Source: an uncultured Roseburia sp. (lineage in GTDB: Bacteria; Bacillota; Clostridia; Lachnospirales; Lachnospiraceae). Taken from it: a stretch of DNA of 64,000 nucleotides. The DNA is taken from assembly GCA_947062675.1 (NCBI GenBank), contig CAMSQM010000004.1:34576-98575 (forward strand), read 5' to 3'. The notes beneath the pieces were generated by a model. It did not search any database and was not told the DNA's origin. It was given only the letters and a program-made list of their open reading frames with translations. Shown in pieces: positions 25,526-34,941 of this stretch (position 1 is its first letter; every line of letters begins with the position of its first letter). The position numbers and the translations under genes were made by a program.

Positions 25526-25951
25526 TCAGGCGCCGTATCCGCCTTCCACTGTGACAAGCTCCAGCTTGTCCTTCTTCTGTTTGATCAGAATTTTAAAAAT
25601 TCCGATTCCGTCCGTATCCCCGTAAACCTCGCGGTAATCCACCACGAACGCGCGCGGAAATGTATATTTGCGCTCCACAAGTCCGCCCTCCGTAATCTCC
25701 ACGGTCACCTGACGGTAAGCCGTCGCGTCCTCTGCCGGAACCATCGACCACAGGCCAAGCTGCCTTGTGCTGTCAAACGGATCCCCGTCTGTCGCAACCA
25801 GAATCTTGCCTTCGATCTCCAGCGCACATCCGACGTCCTTCGTCCTCGCGTTGGAATTGAGCGGAATTTCCGTCTGGAATTTCACTCTCTTCACACATTC
25901 CTTCGCAACTTCAAAACTTTCCTGTCCATCCACTTTTACAATTAATGCCAT
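25526..25951 (-). CDS. Hcp-like CIS tube protein paralogue 2
   Basis: Shares VKF.TEIP..SNAR..D.G....I.G, ..YR.V.V.., FP.AFVV.Y.E, G.F...KQKKD, T.EGG with 25967-26392. Beta-rich, located next to sheath candidate. Confidence 0.7.
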   Translation of the reverse strand: MALIVKVDGQESFEVAKECVKRVKFQTEIPLNSNARTKDVGCALEIEGKILVATDGDPFDSTRQLGLWSMVPAEDATAYRQVTVEITEGGLVERKYTFPRAFVVDYREVYGDTDGIGIFKILIKQKKDKLELVTVEGGYGA

Positions 25952-25966
25952 CTGCCATACCTCCCT

Positions 25967-26392
25967 TTACTGGCTGAATCCGCCTTCAATGGTTGTCTGA
26001 TCGGTCAGGTCCTTCTTCTGTTTCACATGCAGATAGAACGTGCCCACGCCCGTCTCGTCATCCTGCTCCTCACTGTACTCCATCACGAACGCATTCGGCA
26101 GCGTAAACTGGCGCACAACCTGGCCCGCAGCGACAACATCCACCTGAACTTTGCGGTAGCAGTCCGCAGAGTCACTCGATATCACGCTCCATTTTGCAAG
26201 ATTCAGGGTCGAATCCTCCGCCTCCGCGCCAAGGGAAAACAGCATCCTGCCCCATATCTTCATGGCTGCACCGTTATCCGTCGCTCTTGCATTGGAATCT
26301 TCCGGTATCTCGGACCGGAACTCGACATTCGTGATACATCTCTCACTCAGGCTCACCGGACCGGAACCGTCAATCGTCAATCTGAAACCCAT
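25967..26392 (-). CDS. Hcp-like CIS tube protein paralogue 1
   Basis: MGFRLTIDGSGPVSLSERCITNVEFRSEIPEDSNARATDNGAAMKIWG..NAFVMEYSEEQDD..HVKQKKDLTDQTTIEGG. Start picked from RBS GGAGG. Confidence 0.7.
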   Translation of the reverse strand: MGFRLTIDGSGPVSLSERCITNVEFRSEIPEDSNARATDNGAAMKIWGRMLFSLGAEAEDSTLNLAKWSVISSDSADCYRKVQVDVVAAGQVVRQFTLPNAFVMEYSEEQDDETGVGTFYLHVKQKKDLTDQTTIEGGFSQ

Positions 26393-26437
26393 ACCCATTT
26401 CCTCCATTCTGAATTGATCTGTGCTACATTACATGGT

Positions 26438-28618
26438 TTATCTTGAAGTCAAACGGTTAATCTGAACCTCCAGATTCCTTGGACTGCCATTAAAGGATAT
26501 CGTCAGCTCACATACGCCGCTTGCATCATCGATGCTGTATTCAATACTGTCACCCTCTGTGATAATCGCGTTGATGCAGTCTTTTTTCGCAAGCCACCGG
26601 CTCTTCTGGCTCTGCGGGTTATTGGAAAAGAAATTCTTAATGTTATCTTCCTTGAAATCGCTCGTGACATAGCGCAGAATCCGCTCAATGTAAGTCGTCA
26701 CCTGTGTCTTGTAAACCGGCTCATACGAGGAATTATCCGGATCGTAGAGCAGGTTGCGCGCCTTGTACACGGTAATATTGGTAATATTTTCACCGCCCAG
26801 CGACGCATTCTCCGACGCAAACACCCAGCCAAAATTCTTCTGGTTAATCTGTGCCTTGATATTATTTGTAAAACCGGTAATCTCCTTCGGCATGGTCGTG
26901 TACGCCAGGAGGGAATTATTGCCCGCCTCAATGTCAAAGCGCACACCGGGCAGCTCCAGATAAGTAAGCGCCCTGGCCCTTGTAAAATGGTCTTTCAGGA
27001 ACTCCGGACACTGGCAGGCCGCGCGGAATCCCGCCGCCACATATGCGCCTCCGATATACACGCCCTCAATCCAGAGCCTCATCACATCTTCCTTCGCATC
27101 GGAAAGCTCGGCGCCCCTGTCCGAAACCTTCATTCTGCTGTCCAGCGTAACCCCCGACTTGTTCTTCGGGATCACAGTAAAGTTGGGCAGCACCGGAATA
27201 GCAAACTCACTGAACGGCTTACCCGACAGCGGCGCGCATTTGTCAATAATCTTCTCAATCCCCTCCGCCGCAATCGCATTAAACGTCGTCTCCTCACGGT
27301 TCTCAAATGAGAAAAACGTCTCAACCCTGTAATCTTTCAGCACATCCAGCAGCGTGGCCAGCGCCTCCATGCTGTAAACATCCGTACTGACCTTCTTTAC
27401 ATTGCCCTTAAAGCGCTCCCGCTGTATCTTATTCGTCACATTCTGGCTCCAGGCGACATTTGGATAGATCGCATACCAGATCGTTTCCTTAAAATTATTC
27501 TTGCTGTTTGTCGTGTTCAGATAAGTAATAAGCCGCGGCAGATTTGCGCTCTTCGCCAGCATCTCCGGAGAAATATTGGCGATCAGCAGCGTCGGTTTCA
27601 TCCCTTTCGACTTTGTCTGGTACTGCTCAAAAAACATCCGGATCCCCAGAAGCCGCTCGAGCAGAGGCTTCACCACCTTGATAAAATTATCCTTTGAAGT
27701 CCGGTAAAACTCCAGATAGCTGTTGTAGTTTGCCACCTCTGTCTCCACATCAATCGACGACTGCTGCGTCGACGCCAGCGGACAGAATGTTCTCACCACC
27801 AGATTCTGCACATAATCATTCGGGTTATCGTTGACCGCCTGATAGTCCTCCCGGATCACCTCCATCAGGCCTGTATTGACATTGTCATCCAGCGTGGCCA
27901 GCGCCGTCGTATCCGTCTTCGGCGCCTCCAGCACCTTCAGCTCCCCGCTCTCCCCCAGAGAGAGAATCCCGGGAACCACCGCCGCTTTGCCGCCCTGCTG
28001 CTCCCCGGCTCCCAGAAGCAGTCTCGTCTTGATATCCTCAATCGCAAGCGGAAGCATTGCCATTACATTATTATAATTTCTGCTGGCATCCTCAAACAGG
28101 AGATTCAGCTTATCGCCCATATCCAGCTTCTGCGGATCCCCCTCTTCCAGCTCCGAAAACTTCTTATAGTTGTACTGAATCTCCTTGCGGACCTGCCGGA
28201 TATCCTCCATCACCTTCTTCGGAGAAATCATCTCCAGGACTTTCTCGAATTTGAACTCCACGTTCATCAGCCCCTGCGCTTTCCTCGAGCGCATCACCGA
28301 CAGAATCGCCTGCTGAAAATTCTCGGACTCATTGACAGGTATCGGCGTCAGCATGGCTTCCGGAATCGTCTCCGGCTTCTCCAGCGTGTACTTCACGGAC
28401 TGTGAAGCCGCATCAAAAAAAGAATAAACCACCGGCGCGAACTTGCGCTCCACCTCCTCATAACTGCGGCATTCCAGATACTGATTGATCTCCTTCATCT
28501 TATCGTCATCCAGGCTGTCAAGTCCCTTCACATCTCCCACCAGCGTGAGCAGATCCAGCTGCTGTGGATTGATGACGTCCAGAAGAAGCGTCCGGTTCGT
28601 CTGATTGATAATCTCCAT
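26438..28618 (-). CDS. Contractile sheath candidate (possible TssB+TssC-like single polypeptide)
   Basis: 726 aa, immediately upstream of tube paralogues. Central NVEFKFEKVLEMISPKKVMEDIRQVRKEIQYNYKKFSEL recalls TssB F..M.DF.P..V; C-terminal half TssC-like in length and position. Start MEIINQ. Confidence 0.6.
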   Translation of the reverse strand: MEIINQTNRTLLLDVINPQQLDLLTLVGDVKGLDSLDDDKMKEINQYLECRSYEEVERKFAPVVYSFFDAASQSVKYTLEKPETIPEAMLTPIPVNESENFQQAILSVMRSRKAQGLMNVEFKFEKVLEMISPKKVMEDIRQVRKEIQYNYKKFSELEEGDPQKLDMGDKLNLLFEDASRNYNNVMAMLPLAIEDIKTRLLLGAGEQQGGKAAVVPGILSLGESGELKVLEAPKTDTTALATLDDNVNTGLMEVIREDYQAVNDNPNDYVQNLVVRTFCPLASTQQSSIDVETEVANYNSYLEFYRTSKDNFIKVVKPLLERLLGIRMFFEQYQTKSKGMKPTLLIANISPEMLAKSANLPRLITYLNTTNSKNNFKETIWYAIYPNVAWSQNVTNKIQRERFKGNVKKVSTDVYSMEALATLLDVLKDYRVETFFSFENREETTFNAIAAEGIEKIIDKCAPLSGKPFSEFAIPVLPNFTVIPKNKSGVTLDSRMKVSDRGAELSDAKEDVMRLWIEGVYIGGAYVAAGFRAACQCPEFLKDHFTRARALTYLELPGVRFDIEAGNNSLLAYTTMPKEITGFTNNIKAQINQKNFGWVFASENASLGGENITNITVYKARNLLYDPDNSSYEPVYKTQVTTYIERILRYVTSDFKEDNIKNFFSNNPQSQKSRWLAKKDCINAIITEGDSIEYSIDDASGVCELTISFNGSPRNLEVQINRLTSR

Positions 28619-28713
28619 TTTTCCCTCCATGTACACATAATTCCGCAGCCACTGTCTGTCCTGTGACTGTCCGCAACGCGGCTGCCGTCTCTGTCTGATA
28701 AAAGATACAAAAC

Positions 28714-30618
28714 CTATTCTTTATACTGAAACATCAGCTCGCTGACTTCATCTTCAAACGTAATATCCATTTTCCCGTCGAAAAGCAGCGCGCACTGACG
28801 ATTTTTCATCAGAATCTCCCTGTTTTTCATTACGGTAGAGTCAGAATTGTTTGTCACAATCAGACTTCTGTCATTCCCCGGCTGAAAGAAAACTGCTTCG
28901 GCCCCCGGAAAACGCTCTGTCACACCGCACCGCTCCAGAATCTCCCCCAGCGAAATCATGCTGCCCTCCGGCAGCCGGAGCAGACTGTATGAGAGCGGAG
29001 GATAATCATCCCCGGACTGCGCCTGCGTAATATACAGATTCAGCCTTCCCGCAAAGCGGAAACTGTCCTTCTCTGCCCCGCAGGCCGCCTCTTTCGGCTG
29101 ATTCCCTGCTTCGGCACCTGCCCTCTCCTCCTGTCTCCGGCGCAGCACCCGCATATAACACACTGCAGCTCCCGCCGCCGCGGCGGCCAGCAGTCCCAGT
29201 CCCGCAGCAGGAAACACCGCCCGTATATAAGACGGCTCCTCTTCCTCCTCCACCGGCAGCTCAGGCGGCCCTTCCAGTCCGATCCGGACCTCTCTGTCCC
29301 CTCTCACATTCACCGGCAGCCCTGAATAATCAAGCTCCGCCAGAATCTCCTCCGTCCGGTACACAGGACGCTCCAGCACAATCCTGCCTCCATGAAGCGA
29401 CAGAGCTGTCTCCTCCCCGTCCACCGTCACCTTAATCCTGCCGTTCTCAAAAAACGCTTCTTCCCAAAGCAAAGTCCTCTGATTCTCCGGATCTGAAAAA
29501 GAAAATGTGATCTCCGCCGTGCGCCGGTATACTCCCGGCAGCTCCTGACCGGTCTTATCCGGCGGCAGAGCAGCGCTCTTTGCAGTATCCGGTTCCGCCG
29601 GCCGTTCATCTCTATAGACAACTTCCACCACGGGCACTGCACAGTATTCCGGAATCACATTCACCCGGACCCTGCTGCCTTTCGTACCGGAAAAGCTGAT
29701 CTCAAGCTTCCGGCCATTCTCTGTATCCTGTCCGTGCAGACGGTTCAGCTCAATCAGGGAATACCGCTCCCCGCTGATCTGTTCTGCACTCTGTGCCTGA
29801 AAATTTGCACTCAGATTCTCCACCGGCGCTGTGCCTGTCAGCAGAACCCTCACTTTATCCGCATATGTATAGGGCAGCTGCGCATGAACCGTCTCTATTC
29901 CTCCGCCGGCGTCCACAAGCGCCACCGTACTCTGCTTCACGCCGATCTCTTCTGTCAGAATCGAATCAAGCGCTTCCTGAATATCCGTTGCCTGCGGCGC
30001 GGCACAGACCCTGCCGCCGGTAAGCTCAGCCGCCGCGGAAACAGAACTTTCCTCATCCTCCGTCCCGGTTCCAAGACTGATCACATGAATCCGGATCCCC
30101 TCTTCCGCCGCCTCTCCGGCAGCCTCCCGGTAAGACTTACGCGACTCTGCAGTCGCCTCATCGCTGTCCATCAGAATCTCACCGTCTGACAACAGCACAA
30201 TCTGCCGCTCCGCCGCGTCCTCTCCCGCCAGTATCTCCACCGCACGCGAAAGGCCGGCTCCTGCATCGCTGTATCCGGTATACTCCACCTCTTCCGCAGC
30301 TTCCGGCACAGCTTCCCTCTCTTTGCCGGATACCGGAATCTGTTCCGCCGGAATGCCTGTATTAAAAGCCACAAACCCTGCCCTGCTCCCCGTCGGAAGC
30401 GTGTAAACCAGCTGCGCAATACCGTCCGGCGCAAGGCGGTCCGGATCACTCGTCTTCATGCTGCTGCTCGCGTCCAGCACAAACATAACCACGCACTGCG
30501 GATTTTCTGCATCCTGCGGCTCCGCCGCACAGACACAGACAGGCACAGAACACTTCAGAAATACAGCCAGAAAAATGCCGGCCAGAAGAAACAAACAACC
30601 CGAATTTCCTTTTTTCAT
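28714..30618 (-). CDS. VWA-domain membrane protein with C-terminal FHA-like region
   Basis: Signal peptide; MIDAS-like CVVMFVLDASSSMKTSD; TM FPAAGLGLLAAAAAGAAVCYM; C-terminal RSLIVTNNSDSTVMKNREILMKNRQCALLFDGKMDITF (FHA-like, weak). Confidence 0.82.
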   Translation of the reverse strand: MKKGNSGCLFLLAGIFLAVFLKCSVPVCVCAAEPQDAENPQCVVMFVLDASSSMKTSDPDRLAPDGIAQLVYTLPTGSRAGFVAFNTGIPAEQIPVSGKEREAVPEAAEEVEYTGYSDAGAGLSRAVEILAGEDAAERQIVLLSDGEILMDSDEATAESRKSYREAAGEAAEEGIRIHVISLGTGTEDEESSVSAAAELTGGRVCAAPQATDIQEALDSILTEEIGVKQSTVALVDAGGGIETVHAQLPYTYADKVRVLLTGTAPVENLSANFQAQSAEQISGERYSLIELNRLHGQDTENGRKLEISFSGTKGSRVRVNVIPEYCAVPVVEVVYRDERPAEPDTAKSAALPPDKTGQELPGVYRRTAEITFSFSDPENQRTLLWEEAFFENGRIKVTVDGEETALSLHGGRIVLERPVYRTEEILAELDYSGLPVNVRGDREVRIGLEGPPELPVEEEEEPSYIRAVFPAAGLGLLAAAAAGAAVCYMRVLRRRQEERAGAEAGNQPKEAACGAEKDSFRFAGRLNLYITQAQSGDDYPPLSYSLLRLPEGSMISLGEILERCGVTERFPGAEAVFFQPGNDRSLIVTNNSDSTVMKNREILMKNRQCALLFDGKMDITFEDEVSELMFQYKE

Positions 30619-30762
30619 CACGATTCCTGTCCCTTTTCCGGTCAATCTGCCTTCTCATCTTCCATCTCTGGTACCAGTGACCTCTGATAAAATATATCAA
30701 ACTCTATAGACATAGTCTTACATCTTTCGGCAATTTTTACAAGGAACGTATAGTATATTTTG

Positions 30763-30782
30763 ACAGGAATTATAATTCCTGT
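30763..30782. promoter_or_regulatory. Perfect 20-bp palindrome upstream of the CIS operon
   Basis: ACAGGAATTATAATTCCTGT, self-complementary across all 20 nt. About 145 nt upstream of the 30618 start; contains TATAAT. Confidence 0.55.
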
Positions 30783-30957
30783 TTCACACTTTCTCACCGA
30801 AACCGGAACAGTTTTCCGTCTGCACCACCAGCCCTGTTTCCTGAGTGCGGAGTGATTCTGTTTCACAGAACACAGTTTTCTGCAAAAACAAATAGAAAGC
30901 ACACTTCGCGCGCTTTCTATTGTTATGAAAAAAAACGGCATCCTGTCAGGATGCCGT

Positions 30958-31354
30958 TCACACAGATATCTTTATATACCATATTTCAACGCATTTTTTT
31001 ACAATTTCGCAGAAATCCTTTTTCACGATCTCATACATGGAAAGATCCCGCAAAATCGCCGGGGGGGGATGGTATGTCGCAGTCAGGGAACAATTTTTCC
31101 GGTATGTCCGGGCGCCGTGCCGTCTGGTAATTTTAAAGCCCTCAGTCCCACAGAAAATCATCCGGTATTTCCCGGGAACGCCCGGCAAACGGGAGCCCCT
31201 GCCGATCCTCCTGCCATCCCGGCGCCTCCGCGATGAGCATCAGATCAGACTGATGATCTCCTCATCCCATAACGGGCCGGTGCCGGCTCCGGCTCAATGG
31301 GCACTGGGTACAGGCGGGAATGTGCCGTTCTATGCCGTCCCATGTGCACCGCAT
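30958..31354 (-). pseudogene. Decayed uracil-DNA glycosylase (family 4-like)
   Basis: Translation from 31354: MRCTWDGIERHIPACTQCPLSRSRHRPVMG*GDHQSDLMLIAEAPGWQEDRQGLPFAGRS (EAPG..ED..G.PF.GR motif) with an in-frame TGA at 31262-31264. Second fragment in another frame: GFKITRRHGARTYRKNCSLTATYHPPPAILRDL (TYHP..LR motif). Confidence 0.75.
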
Positions 31355-31407
31355 AAAGTCTCCCCTGTGACATATATTCTGACAACATACCAGAGTTATA
31401 TAAATAT

Positions 31408-33580
31408 TCATTCCCGTTCGTCAGTTTCCTGACTATTTTTACCAGTATTTCTGGTTTTTAAAACTGCAAAAATAACCGCCCCTGCTATCAGCGGAAGATA
31501 TACAATTGCCAGGAAAATACCCATCGAATAAATTTTATTTTCATACTTTATGATAAGTACCCCCTCTGACGATGGCAGATTAACCTGAACCCCATTACCA
31601 TTTTGCTGTATATCCGCATCATATCTATCCCCATTATAATCAGTAAAATATGCGTGAAGGTTTTTATTGTACCTGATATTCAGCTTAATCTTTTTACTTT
31701 CACCCCCCGTCAGCATCTCAAACTGGTCTAAATCAAGCTTTGTTATATCTATCTGTTTTCCTGTTTCATCTGTAGCCAGAGGCACAACATTTTTAATTTT
31801 ATAAATTTCAACCTGATTCTGATCATTGTGATAAATTATTTCCGTCAAATAGCCGTACTCTTCCATCTTACGGAATATATCGTCCAGATCGGCATTCCTT
31901 GTCATTATATACCCAACTGAATTTTCATCCAGCGCCAGAATAAACTTTCTTAAATTTTCTCTATCCTCATCAAAATAGTTCAGCAGGTCACTTTTCTGGA
32001 CTGCATTCGAGCCGCTCAATCCTACCCACTCAACGCCTGCGTACAAAGTTTTCATACTTTCCGGCAATTTACCACAGGTGAGTTCAAATCCTCCGATTGT
32101 CTGTATGCCTGCGGTAACATTTGCATTTGCATACGGCATGCAGTCAATGATCTCATGATTATCTTCATCTGCTGTCAAAAACAGAACCCTGTAGTTATTC
32201 TTTTCAAAACCCTCAATCTCCTGAAGATATTCATAATCATATTCAATATACGGTTCAGCGATTGCCGATTTGCATTCATAAACCTGCTCTGCCAGGCAAA
32301 TAAAACACACAGCATAAATAGCAATCTTCCATTTTACTTTAAAACCACAAACTTTACTTAAACCTATTGACGCCGGCAAAACCAGCAGTGAAGGTATCAC
32401 ATAAATTGCTTTGTACAGAAACCGGAATCCCTTAATGACTGGAAAATGCGCCAGAATACCAGCCAGAATAAATGATTCACCGCCTATATATAAAATCCAG
32501 AAAAAAACTGCCCACAGACATGCAACGCCTGCCATTGAATAAAATCTCTCTTTTTCCTGACCTGTTTCTTTGGATATGGCAACCCGGGTAAGATATACCA
32601 TCACAAAGATGAGAAAGCCTCCCATAAACAGAAATCTCGTATTATATCCGTCATAATAAATAGCGCCTTTCTGATTCGGCAGAAAAAAGGTATCGAACCA
32701 TGATTTAATCGTCCCGGTATTAGGCACCAGCACTGAAAATACATACTTAAACGGATGATACGGACAGGATAAAAATGATCTTCCGTCACGGAAATAACTA
32801 CTGCGCCCCGACGCACTGATCAGACCATACAAATAGGGTATTCCTAAAATCACTGCGCCTGTCAGACTTCCAATGCAAATCCCAATACCCCCCCCCACAC
32901 GCATTTTTATAATTTTTTACAAATAGTATTAAACAGATCCCTGCCCAGCTGATAAAATGCATAACCGTGTACTGGCTGTTTCCACTCAGTATACTTGCAA
33001 GCAGCAATAATGATGGCAGCAAAATATTCATTACTTTTGAAAGTCTGTCTCTCACCATAACCGAAAAAACAAGCATCGGAACAATCCAGTAATTCATCCA
33101 TACAAAATACCAGTTTCCCGGATTATACAGCGTTGGAACGAACATGTACAGCAGCACAATCAAAAACGAATTGAAATACGACACATCCAGTTCTCTTGTA
33201 ATAAGATAAACAGCCAGGTTCCCCAGAATAATGCACAAATATATGTAGACCGGCATTGTTTCAGAACAAAGTGCCTTCCCCAGCAGCCATGCAATCCAGA
33301 TCAAAGGATTGTATAAACCATAATACCCCTCATCAAATATCTCTACCCCGCCATAATTAAAAAAATCATAAAGCGGCATTCCTTTTCCCGAAAAAAAATT
33401 GTTCAGGGCTCTGTCCATAATATGAATCCACTGACGCTGATTATCATTCCACATCCCCCATCTATTCCAGTTTTCTTTCAGTATAAAAAACACTAAGATT
33501 ATAATCGGTATGACGATTACTGAAATCGTCTTTATAACACCGGTTAATCCGGATTTCCAACTCTTTTCAGATATCTTCAC
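31408..33580 (-). pseudogene. YfhO-like polytopic membrane protein split by a frameshift at a G9 tract (phase-OFF candidate)
   Basis: ORFs 32798-33580 and 31408-32904 are two halves. The G9 run at 32888-32896 lies in their overlap. G8 would give one continuous 723-aa ORF. Confidence 0.8.
32888..32896 (-). repeat. Homopolymer tract G9 (coding strand)
   Basis: Plus strand aatacccccccccacacgc. Confidence 0.95.
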
Positions 33581-34941
33581 AAAAATTCCTCCTCTGCTTT
33601 TCCTCCATTCTCCTTGATTTCTCTTACATCGCTTTTCAGCTGTTCTGAAGAAAAATGCTTCTTAAACCTTATCTTTATATAACAACACATAATCAGTATT
33701 ATCACTGCATAGGTACACATAAGCGACCTGTTAATACCATCAATCCCATCCTTATAAATAAGTACGGCTGCCAGAATTCCCTCCGTCACAACACCTGCCA
33801 CACTCGCAACAGTCAGTCCCGTGCCAGCCCTGTCAATTGTAAGAATAATAGCCAGCAGCCAGATGACCGCAACCATTGTGGTGCAGATCATCGTTGAATT
33901 TAAAAGATAGCAATATGGTCCGATCTCCGGATCATGATACAAAAGCTCCTCCAGCAGGAATCTCCCGCCGACAACAGAACCCGCATAGACAATCCCTCCA
34001 AGGCCGGCACAAAATCCCAGCATCTTTCTTACAAGTTTCCAGAACTTCTTATCTTCCCTCTCCACATAATACCCTGTAAAAAGCGGGATAAAGGGAACAA
34101 AAATAACATTTGCCAGTGACTGTACAATCACCGCCGGCGTTGCAACACTTGCATAGTATCCAAGCAATTCCTTTCCATACATTTTTTCCATAATTATTCT
34201 TGGTATGGAGGCAACAACATTCATCGCTATTCCATATATCAGGAAAGAAAAACATTCCCTGTACAGTCCCTTCCATTTACCCTTTCGAAACAGTATCTCA
34301 AACGAAAAGAATGATATTTTCGTCATTCTTATATCATATAATACAACTGCACACAGCGTCATTATCGTCATTATTACAATTGTCATAAAAAGGTTTTTTG
34401 TTGTTATCTCCGCAATAACAAAAAAAACAATAACAATTGTCCCACGTATCAGAAAACTTTTTCCAACAATATCCATCCGGTCAGCTTTCTGATTAATTCC
34501 ATGAAACACATCTGCCAGACTTTCACCCAGCTTAAAAACCATATAAGCAATAATTACAAAAATAGTATACTTGTCCCGGTAAACAAACATAACAAAAACA
34601 CTGCAGGCCGCCAGTGCCAGAAACATTGTTGTAATTCTATGAAAAATATAATCTTCGTTTTCATACTGATTCCGCACATCTGATACCTGAAAATTACGCA
34701 CATTATACATCGCAAGGATATAAAATATATTTGTTATTGAGATTGCCAGAGAATACAACCCCGCGTCCACATAATTGTCAGCGATTCTGACAATCAGAAC
34801 TGTTGTAAGCCACTGTACGCCGAGATAATACAGGGAACCAACCGAATTCCATAAAACACTTTTCCTTAATTCCACTTTTTCACCTATATGTTCATGACTA
34901 TCTGTCAACAAGCTTCCCTTTAACCAGCGTTTTCCATGCAT
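33577..34941 (-). CDS. Polysaccharide flippase-like (Wzx/MATE type) membrane protein
   Basis: Polytopic; VELRKSVLWNSVGSLYYLGVQWLTTVLIVRIADNYVDAGLYSLAISITNIFYILAMYNVRNFQVSD is typical of lipopolysaccharide biosynthesis/flippase proteins. Confidence 0.82.
   Translation of the reverse strand: MHGKRWLKGSLLTDSHEHIGEKVELRKSVLWNSVGSLYYLGVQWLTTVLIVRIADNYVDAGLYSLAISITNIFYILAMYNVRNFQVSDVRNQYENEDYIFHRITTMFLALAACSVFVMFVYRDKYTIFVIIAYMVFKLGESLADVFHGINQKADRMDIVGKSFLIRGTIVIVFFVIAEITTKNLFMTIVIMTIMTLCAVVLYDIRMTKISFFSFEILFRKGKWKGLYRECFSFLIYGIAMNVVASIPRIIMEKMYGKELLGYYASVATPAVIVQSLANVIFVPFIPLFTGYYVEREDKKFWKLVRKMLGFCAGLGGIVYAGSVVGGRFLLEELLYHDPEIGPYCYLLNSTMICTTMVAVIWLLAIILTIDRAGTGLTVASVAGVVTEGILAAVLIYKDGIDGINRSLMCTYAVIILIMCCYIKIRFKKHFSSEQLKSDVREIKENGGKAEEEFL

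Noticed and set aside
31061-31068. G8 run (plus strand) counted as another phase switch
   Set aside because: Lies in the uracil-DNA glycosylase relic, which is already dead from a stop, frameshift and deletion; no intact gene to switch.
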